A model generated the notes under the pieces. That model searched no databases. It saw nothing but the letters and a program-made list of their open reading frames with translations, and was not told where the DNA came from. DNA of 5,633 nt from Candidatus Krumholzibacteriia bacterium (GTDB taxonomy: Bacteria; Krumholzibacteriota; Krumholzibacteriia; Krumholzibacteriales; Krumholzibacteriaceae): NCBI GenBank assembly GCA_028706585.1, contig JAQTVX010000155.1:1-5633 (forward strand), in the 5' to 3' direction. Of the stretch, positions 1-5,633 are shown in pieces. The position numbers were made by a program, and so were the translations under genes. Numbering within the stretch: position 1 is the first letter of the stretch; each line of letters begins with the position of its first letter.

Positions 1-1472
<1,472 letters not shown>

Positions 1473-1586
1473 ATTTATTATATCTCGCGGAGATGTCTGT
1501 AGTTTTGCCCTGTTTTTGTTGGATTATACCGTTTGCGGGTTTGATTCGGGCCAGCGGTTTGCGTTTCGTCGAGCCCGCGGTTGAAG
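1473..1586 (+). other. 23S-5S internal transcribed spacer
   Basis: A 114-bp spacer between the two rRNA genes. It starts AT-rich and then becomes GC-rich. No tRNA cloverleaf can be folded here. A small hairpin, ATCTC-GCG-GAGAT (1482-1494), sits about ten bases after the 23S 3' end. It could be part of the RNase processing structure, but that is inference. Confidence 0.8.
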
Positions 1587-1704
<118 letters not shown>

Positions 1705-1711
1705 AAATGAG

Positions 1712-1741
1712 AAGGGCCGCTCCAGAGAGCGGCCCTTTTTT
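1712..1741 (+). terminator. Rho-independent terminator of the rRNA operon
   Basis: A perfect 11-bp stem, AAGGGCCGCTC (1712-1722) with GAGCGGCCCTT (1727-1737), closed by a CAGA tetraloop and followed by a T run to 1741. It begins 8 bases after the 5S gene, so it closes the + strand operon. On the - strand the stem is followed by TCTCATTT, a poor T tract. It could act weakly in reverse for the converging gene at 1806-2201, which has no better terminator of its own. Confidence 0.95.
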
Positions 1742-1805
1742 ATTGGCCGTTCGGTCTTGGGGGATGGTGCAGAAACGTACGGGCCGTTGAAGCCTGTGGT
1801 ATCGA

Positions 1806-2201
1806 TTACCGGCGATCGGTTGCCTGCTCGGCCCTCATCTTCTCTATCGCGCTCACGGCTTCCTCGCGAGTCGAATATATGACGCCGGGCATCTTTGCCT
1901 TCATAGCGGTCGTCCTGATTGCCATGCGGGAAGCCGAGTCTTTACCCCATCGGGCCAGACCGAGCAGCTGCTCGCAGGTCGCCTTTCGTGCCGCTTCCCC
2001 GTAGTATTCGGCAATATCCGCGTGAATGGCCAAACCGTCGATATGGGCGACCAACCAGAATTTCTCCGGGATCGAAGCGATGCGCCGTGCATACTCGGCG
2101 AAGAAAGCGTCGACGTCTTCCTTTGTCTTGATGTTCCAATTGTCCTCAGCGAAGAGAATCTTGGACGAACGGTTGTACTCAAATGCAATGCTGTTTTCCA
2201 T
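1806..2201 (-). CDS. Conserved hypothetical cytosolic protein, 131 aa (possible STAS-like fold)
   Basis: A complete 131-residue frame from ATG (2199-2201) to TAA (1806-1808). The start is backed by a purine-rich Shine-Dalgarno AAGGGGGG seven bases upstream and by a promoter-like pair further up. There is no signal peptide or membrane segment, so it is probably cytosolic. Visible landmarks are an acidic and aromatic helix (about 28-40, EDVDAFFAEY), a hydrophobic strand leading into a turn (about 48-57, FWLVAHIDGL), AEYYGEAARK (64-73), LARWGKD (82-88), and a basic stretch ending in VIYSTREEAVSAI (107-119). The alternation of a short buried strand with IDGL and a following helix resembles the STAS/SpoIIAA-like proteins in which a motif of this kind is common. 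That assignment is by impression only and no catalytic residue can be named. The gene stands alone, converges on the rRNA operon, and is bounded on both sides by hairpin terminators. Confidence 0.88.
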   Translation of the reverse strand: MENSIAFEYNRSSKILFAEDNWNIKTKEDVDAFFAEYARRIASIPEKFWLVAHIDGLAIHADIAEYYGEAARKATCEQLLGLARWGKDSASRMAIRTTAMKAKMPGVIYSTREEAVSAIEKMRAEQATDRR

Positions 2202-2208
2202 TTCAAAG

Positions 2209-2216
2209 CCCCCCTT
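2209..2216 (-). promoter_or_regulatory. Ribosome binding site of the 131-aa gene
   Basis: AAGGGGGG on the - strand, seven bases before the ATG. It is a G-rich variant of the AAGGAGG consensus and supports the chosen start. Confidence 0.7.
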
Positions 2217-2220
2217 GTCA

Positions 2221-2241
2221 GAGCGACCCTCATGTCGCCTC
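2221..2241 (-). other. Small hairpin in the leader of the 131-aa gene
   Basis: The inverted repeat GAGCGAC (2221-2227) and GTCGC-C-TC (2234-2241) can form a short stem with one bulge. It lies just upstream of the Shine-Dalgarno sequence in the presumed 5' untranslated region. It could influence translation, but its size is also compatible with chance. Confidence 0.3.
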
Positions 2242-2263
2242 GAATCACGGCATGATCGAGAAG

Positions 2264-2293
2264 AATATAGGGGTACCGAATATAATCAAGCAA
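2264..2293 (-). promoter_or_regulatory. Putative sigma70-type promoter for the 131-aa gene
   Basis: On the - strand, TTGCTT (2288-2293) and TATATT (2264-2269) are separated by 18 bases. The -10 element matches five of six consensus bases; the -35 matches only the TTG. The predicted transcript would start near 2257 with a leader of about 55 nt. The local AT-richness stands out from the GC-rich surroundings. Confidence 0.45.
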
Positions 2294-2431
2294 AAACATT
2301 GTGGGTGGAAGGCGGCGTCCGACATTATTCTCGCGCCGCGGTGAACGGAATTCTGAGCGCTGTATCCACGTTCCGCGCGCATCGGGTCTCGAGGGCGCCG
2401 CGACGTGCACGGCCGACGCCTTCCGGGAAAT
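2294..2431. other. Intergenic stretch with no recognised gene
   Basis: The remainder of the 314-bp gap between the 131-aa gene and the OmpA gene, upstream of the putative promoter and before the palindromic terminator. It is GC-rich. The open frames crossing it have no recognisable protein features or ribosome binding site. I see no RNA gene or repeat in it. Confidence 0.6.
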
Positions 2432-2464
2432 AAAAAGGGCCGCTCGATCGAGCGGCCCTTTTTT
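2432..2464 (-). terminator. Symmetric intrinsic terminator downstream of the OmpA/TSP3 gene
   Basis: A perfect 32-bp palindrome: sixteen bases from 2432 (AAAAAGGGCCGCTCGA) are the exact reverse complement of 2448-2463. As RNA it gives a GC-rich stem with a GATC loop region, an A run on one side and a T run on the other. It should therefore terminate in either direction. Its main role is for the - strand OmpA gene, whose stop codon lies about 50 bases away. It also insulates the upstream region of the 131-aa gene. The inner arms are identical to those of the rRNA terminator at 1712-1737. Confidence 0.93.
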
Positions 2465-2470
2465 CGCTCA

Positions 2471-2502
2471 GAGCCTGAACGGCCGTTGGGCCGCTTCAGC
2501 TC
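2471..2502 (-). other. Secondary hairpin in the OmpA 3' untranslated region
   Basis: CGGCC (2480-2484) pairs with GGCCG (2489-2493) around a GTTG loop. The stem continues after a bulge through CTGAA/TTCAG and then GAG/CTC. It lies between the OmpA stop codon and the terminator. There is no T tract, so it is not a terminator itself. It may protect the mRNA 3' end, which is inference. Confidence 0.4.
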
Positions 2503-2515
2503 CGAAGAGCACTCT

Positions 2516-3517
2516 TTACTTCAAGATCTTGAACTCGACTCTCCGGTTCTTGGCTCTGCCTTCCTTGGTGTCATTCGTTGCGACGGGTTTGGACTCGCCG
2601 TAGCCCTTTGCGGTGAGATTATCCGCCTTGAGCTGGGAGAAATTCGCGAGCAGATAATCGCGCACCGTGTTCGCCCGCGCTTCGGAAAGTTTCATATTGG
2701 TCTGGTCCGATCCCGTTGCGTCGGTATGACCGGCGACCTCGATCTTGAGGTCCGGCGCCTGCTGAAGAATGTTCCCGATTTTGTCGAGCTCGTTCTTCGA
2801 TTCGTTCTTCAACGTCGCCTTGTTGAGATCGAAGAGTATGTCCGTCGTGGTGATGAGGCCCGTGTCGAGGAATGCTTTCACCTCGACGGGGCAGCCTGTC
2901 TCATCGACTTTGGCGCCTGCGGGAGTGTTCGGGCACTTGTCGATGCCGTCGAACACGCCGTCGTTATCGGAATCCATCGGGCAGCCTTTAGCGTCGACCT
3001 TTGCGCCTTCAGGAGTGTTGGGGCACTGATCTATGCCGTCGACTACGCCGTCGTTGTCGGCATCGTTCGGGCATCCCTTCGCGTTGACAACGGCGCCTGC
3101 GGGAGTGTTCGGGCACTTGTCGATGCCGTCGTACACGCCGTCGTTATCGGAATCCATCGGGCAGCCCTTTGCATCGACCGTAGCGCCTGCGGGAGTATTC
3201 GGGCATTGATCTATACCGTCGACCACGCCGTCGTTATCGGAATCCTTCGGGCAGCCTCTTTTATCGACCCGCGTGCCGGCCGGCGTTCCCGGGCATTCAT
3301 CCTTGCTGTCCACAACGCCGTCTCCATCGCTGTCCACGTCGCATGCGCACTTCCATGGCCATGGCGTGAAGACGTAGCACAGGATCTTGCTGTCCGGTTT
3401 GTCCGTCGTCAAAGTGCGGAACTTGGCCCATTGGTTGTTGTAGCCGGCGCTTGCCGGCACCACGGCCATCGCGAGAACGATAGCGGTGATCAAGAGAATA
3501 GCGGAAAATGGTCTCAT
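2516..3517 (-). CDS. OmpA-family peptidoglycan-binding protein with five thrombospondin type-3 repeats
   Basis: A complete 333-residue protein, ATG at 3515-3517 and TAA at 2516-2518. Residues 1-24 are a Sec signal peptide: an Arg near the start, a long hydrophobic core and PASA before Gly25, a signal peptidase I site. There is no lipobox. Residues 62-211 are five tandem 30-residue TSP3 repeats of the form DSDNDGVxDGIDxCPNTPxGAxVDxxGCP, whose aspartates bind calcium in this family. Residues about 222-333 are a canonical OmpA C-terminal domain: ILFDLNKATL (227-236), GHTDATG (263-269), LSEARANTVRDYL (277-289), AKGYGESKPVATN (303-315) and NRRVEF (324-329). Asp266 and Arg281 correspond to the pair that contacts diaminopimelate in characterised homologues. 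The usual eight-stranded barrel is absent; only about 35 residues, with Cys47, Cys57 and Cys59, separate the signal from the repeats. It probably tethers an envelope component to peptidoglycan from the periplasm. It has its own ribosome binding site and terminator. Confidence 0.96.
   Translation of the reverse strand: MRPFSAILLITAIVLAMAVVPASAGYNNQWAKFRTLTTDKPDSKILCYVFTPWPWKCACDVDSDGDGVVDSKDECPGTPAGTRVDKRGCPKDSDNDGVVDGIDQCPNTPAGATVDAKGCPMDSDNDGVYDGIDKCPNTPAGAVVNAKGCPNDADNDGVVDGIDQCPNTPEGAKVDAKGCPMDSDNDGVFDGIDKCPNTPAGAKVDETGCPVEVKAFLDTGLITTTDILFDLNKATLKNESKNELDKIGNILQQAPDLKIEVAGHTDATGSDQTNMKLSEARANTVRDYLLANFSQLKADNLTAKGYGESKPVATNDTKEGRAKNRRVEFKILK
2885..3334 (-). repeat. Five tandem 90-bp TSP3-coding repeats
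   Basis: Five in-frame units of exactly 90 bp encode residues 62-211 of the OmpA-family protein. The units alternate: the second and fourth read GIDQCPNTP, the third and fifth GIDKCPNTP. At the DNA level, 2912-2986 and 3092-3166 (180 bp apart) differ at a single position out of 75, a Phe/Tyr change. The first unit (DSDGDGVVDSKDECPGTP) is the most divergent. Confidence 0.95.
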
Positions 3518-3520
3518 AAT

Positions 3521-3528
3521 CCCTCCTT
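3521..3528 (-). promoter_or_regulatory. Ribosome binding site of the OmpA/TSP3 gene
   Basis: AAGGAGGG on the - strand, with the AGGAGG core ending about five bases before the ATG. This is a near-perfect Shine-Dalgarno sequence. It supports the start that also gives the intact signal peptide and suggests efficient translation. Confidence 0.85.
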
Positions 3529-3589
3529 CTTAGAAATGCCGTTTGTTTGTAGACTTCTTGAACGCCTTGCCCCCTCTATCCGGATTCAC

Positions 3590-3618
3590 CTTTTATCGGT
3601 TTTCACAGTATTTTGCAA
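3590..3618 (-). promoter_or_regulatory. Possible promoter for the OmpA/TSP3 gene
   Basis: On the - strand, TTGCAA (3613-3618) and TAAAAG (3590-3595) are separated by 17 bases. Each matches four of six consensus bases. An A-rich run (about 3621-3630) lies just upstream and could act as an UP element. No terminator is visible between the propeller gene and this one, so read-through transcription is also possible. Confidence 0.35.
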
Positions 3619-3737
3619 GATATTTTTTTGACCAGGCACAAGAAAATAGCCAGACGAATCAGCCGGACAGCAATCCAGAACCAAACTCTTCTCAACGCGG
3701 GTTCGCACGCCGAGTCGAAAAGGAGCGCTCAGCCTCT

Positions 3738-4070
3738 CTATTCTGTCTTCAGGACGAACAGCTTCCCGGAGAGAAAATCGGTTATCCAGAGCCGGCCGTC
3801 GGCGCTTATCTTGGAGTCCGTGATGGAGAAGACGGCGTCTCCGAACTGCCCGCGCAGATAAAACGATACATTGCCCGAATCGAAGCGCGTGTCGCCGTAT
3901 GGATATTCGCACCTGTACAGAAGCGTGAATTTTTCCGTTCCCGGATCGAACTGAATGATGGAGAGCGCCTTCCCGCTGTGCGAGGTTATGACGATCTTGC
4001 CCCTCCAAGCGAAGATATTGTCGGGACAGCCCTCGAATGGAACGCGGAAGACCCTCCCCTCTGGTTTTAC
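3738..4070 (-). pseudogene. In-frame continuation of the beta-propeller gene beyond an internal TAG
   Basis: After the TAG at 4071-4073 the same - strand frame remains open for 110 codons, to a TAG at 3738-3740. A TGA follows three codons later, at 3729-3731. The codons read as real protein and not as noise. The first blade-like stretch is GRVFRVPFEGCPDNIFAWRG, then KIVITSHSGKALSIIQFDPG. The last part is SADGRLWITDFLSGKLFVLK, a typical closing propeller blade. No ribosome binding site or convincing start codon near the head suggests independent translation. The simplest view is that this is the C-terminus of the upstream protein, cut off by one nonsense codon. Whether the interruption is a true mutation, an assembly error or a decoded codon cannot be told from this window. 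Confidence 0.8.
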
Positions 4071-5633
4071 CTACTGCAGGCTGGCCCCGGCATGGTTGAT
4101 CGCATATACGTTTCCATTCAGGAGGCACAGCTTCATCGGCTCGTCTTCCGTGGCGACCGTCCCCGCGGCGAAGGTCGATTTGTCGATCACCGAGACGCTC
4201 TTTGAATCGAAGTTGGATACATAGATATTGTCGGCGTCGAACTCCAGGTCCGTCGCCGTGACGCCGAGCGGTATCCTTTGGACGTCTTTGCGCGCGGCGG
4301 CATCGATGATATGAAGGATGCTCGGATCCTCATCCCTTTCTCCCGTGCGCACGAGGTAGAGCCAATTCCTTTGCGGATCATAGCGAAGGATCCGCTGGGT
4401 GGTTTCCCGCTCGATCGTGTCCGGGATCGCTATCCGCGTTCCTATCTCGAACAGCCGCACCGCGTCCGGGAGCGTGCCCAGCATCTGCTCTTCCTTGCCC
4501 CAGATGTTCTGCGTGAAGTAGAGCGTGCCGGTCGTGTCGAATACAGCCACGTGCGCCTGGCGCGGAATGCGGCGGTCGTAGAAGCTCAGGTCCTTCGCGC
4601 TGATCCCGAGAATGCCGTCCTTCGCTCCCCATATGTAGACCGTGGGCCAGTACGATTGATGGGGGCCGTAGGAGAGGCAGACGTTGCCCGCCGGATCCAG
4701 AAGCGCTGCGATCGGATAATCGAACGGGATCCCATGCGTTTCGAAGGCACCGTTTTCGTGCACTTCGGCGAACTCGTCCTCCGAATTGAATACAAAGAAG
4801 CTGCTTCGCGAGGGCACCTCGACGAGAGCCACGGGTGCCCAGCCGGTATGAATCTTCTTCGTTTCTTCCTTTATCGGATCGAGCACGGTGATTGCGGCGC
4901 CGAAGGTGCCATTGACCGCGGTCGCACCCTTGGGATAGTAGAGCATATTGTCGTTGGGATTGTACGCGATCATGAACATGTGCGGGATGATGCCCAGCCC
5001 GGTAATCCTCTTCACTAGCTTTCTGTCCGCCAGATCGACGATGTCAATCTCTCCCTGCGCCCAGCTCGCGATGTAGAGAATGCCGTTCTTCACGTCGACC
5101 GCGCTCGCGTCGTTCCCGAAGGCCGGTATCTTGATCTCGGTGATCTTCCCGCCTTCCTTGAAATCGACCACATGGACGGACGGATGGTTATCATAGGGGA
5201 TGTAGACCTCATCTCGCGCCGGATTGTACGTGATGCCTACTCCCTCGGTGAACTGCGGGAGCAATGCCACGATGCTTTCCCCGGTGAGGACGTCGATCTC
5301 CGCCGCCTCGATGACCTTGCGGTCGTTCGTTTCCACGACGAGGAAGAGCTTGTGCGTCGACTCGTCGTATCCCGCGAGGTGCCACCGGCCCCCGCTCGTG
5401 AGAGCGAGCGATCGCGAGTTGACGACCATTCCGCTGCGCCCATCGAACAGGAAGAAGGTCGACGTGTAGCCGTCGACGCCGATTATCCACCCGAGCTCGG
5501 GAGCGGAGACGACCCTGCGGATCGGCGGGGGCGGGGTCGCGTTGAGATTGACCAGATCTTCCCGCGTCGCGAGCCAGGGCAGCATCTTGAGTTTCCCCGA
5601 GCTGGACGAATAGAAACCGAGCTCCTTGCTTTC
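4071..5633 (-). CDS. Beta-propeller (YVTN/NHL-like) protein, 5' end outside window, ending at a probable premature TAG
   Basis: The frame is open from the right edge of the window to TAG at 4071-4073, giving 520 visible residues. The first ATG in the window (5583-5585) is probably internal: the frame stays open for 16 more codons upstream with plausible protein sequence, and no signal peptide follows that Met. The protein consists of repeated short beta-strand units, for example GILYIASWAQGEIDIVDLADRKLV (168-191, counted from that Met; quoted in part), DEVYIPYDNHPSVHVVDF (125-142), and NIYVSNFDSKSVSVIDKSTF (453-472). The last is a clear YVTN-type blade like those of YncE-like surface proteins and NHL/quinoprotein-like propellers. 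No catalytic residues are recognisable, so a binding or scaffold role is more likely than a defined reaction, and an exported location is inferred. It lies upstream of the OmpA-family gene on the same strand. The gap from the apparent true stop at 3738 is 220 bp with no terminator seen. Confidence 0.88.
   Translation of the reverse strand, partial: ESKELGFYSSSSGKLKMLPWLATREDLVNLNATPPPPIRRVVSAPELGWIIGVDGYTSTFFLFDGRSGMVVNSRSLALTSGGRWHLAGYDESTHKLFLVVETNDRKVIEAAEIDVLTGESIVALLPQFTEGVGITYNPARDEVYIPYDNHPSVHVVDFKEGGKITEIKIPAFGNDASAVDVKNGILYIASWAQGEIDIVDLADRKLVKRITGLGIIPHMFMIAYNPNDNMLYYPKGATAVNGTFGAAITVLDPIKEETKKIHTGWAPVALVEVPSRSSFFVFNSEDEFAEVHENGAFETHGIPFDYPIAALLDPAGNVCLSYGPHQSYWPTVYIWGAKDGILGISAKDLSFYDRRIPRQAHVAVFDTTGTLYFTQNIWGKEEQMLGTLPDAVRLFEIGTRIAIPDTIERETTQRILRYDPQRNWLYLVRTGERDEDPSILHIIDAAARKDVQRIPLGVTATDLEFDADNIYVSNFDSKSVSVIDKSTFAAGTVATEDEPMKLCLLNGNVYAINHAGASLQ

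Noticed and set aside
1535..1555. Possible tRNA T-arm (GGGTTTGATTCGGG) in the 23S-5S spacer
   Set aside because: The flanking bases do not pair as a T-stem, and no acceptor or anticodon arm can be found around it.
1901..2410. A 169-codon - strand frame overlapping the 131-aa gene in another phase
   Set aside because: The Arg/Pro/Ser-rich translation lacks family features, while the overlapping 131-aa frame has a good ribosome binding site and protein-like sequence.
2432..2464. The long palindrome considered as an operator or a recombination site
   Set aside because: A GC-rich core flanked by A and T runs just after a stop codon is fully explained as a bidirectional intrinsic terminator.
2405..3631. 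A 408-codon + strand frame opposite the OmpA/TSP3 gene
   Set aside because: It is antisense to a gene with clear domains. Its apparent repeats are the complement of the TSP3 array, and its 5' part overlaps the terminator.
3634..3653. Sigma54-like motif TGGCTA-N5-TTGTG upstream of the OmpA gene on the - strand
   Set aside because: The near-invariant GC of the -12 element is missing (GT instead), so it does not meet the consensus.
3543..4205. A 220-codon + strand frame opposite the tail of the propeller gene
   Set aside because: It is the mirror frame of GC-rich coding sequence and has no recognisable protein features. The - strand reading gives coherent propeller blades.
4278..5018. A 246-codon + strand frame opposite the propeller gene
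   Set aside because: Its composition, rich in Arg, Glu and Val, is typical of an antisense shadow, and the - strand frame is the coherent one.

Overview
The window carries the 3' half of a 23S rRNA gene, a 5S rRNA gene and their terminator on the + strand. Three protein-coding loci follow on the - strand. The protein genes point to a Gram-negative bacterium: one encodes a Sec-secreted OmpA-family peptidoglycan-binding protein with thrombospondin type-3 calcium-binding repeats. The 23S core is ordinary bacterial sequence. The lineage looks like Desulfobacterota or a related uncultured phylum, but that is an impression from the mix of proteins and cannot be settled by eye.

Layout: 23S rRNA (1-1472, 5' part outside the window), a 114-bp spacer without a tRNA, 5S rRNA (about 1587-1704), and a strong intrinsic terminator (1712-1741) that closes the rRNA operon. 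Converging on it is a small cytosolic hypothetical protein of 131 residues (1806-2201, -), with its own ribosome binding site and a plausible sigma70 promoter. A long, almost perfectly symmetric terminator hairpin (2432-2464) separates it from the OmpA/TSP3 gene (2516-3517, -). Upstream of that lies a large beta-propeller gene (- strand) that enters from the right edge of the window.

The most notable observation is in the propeller gene. Its frame is closed by a TAG at 4071-4073, but the same frame then stays open for 110 more codons, to a TAG at 3738-3740. Those codons read as further beta-propeller sequence, including a convincing final blade. The full protein therefore appears to be interrupted by one in-frame amber codon. 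The explanation could be a nonsense mutation, an assembly error or, less likely, recoding.

Two further patterns stand out. The rRNA and ompA terminators share identical 11-nt stem arms although they serve unrelated transcription units. The TSP3 array grew by duplication of a 180-bp two-repeat unit. I see no mobile element, CRISPR array, tRNA or defence system here. Apart from the amber interruption the region looks like ordinary chromosomal sequence.
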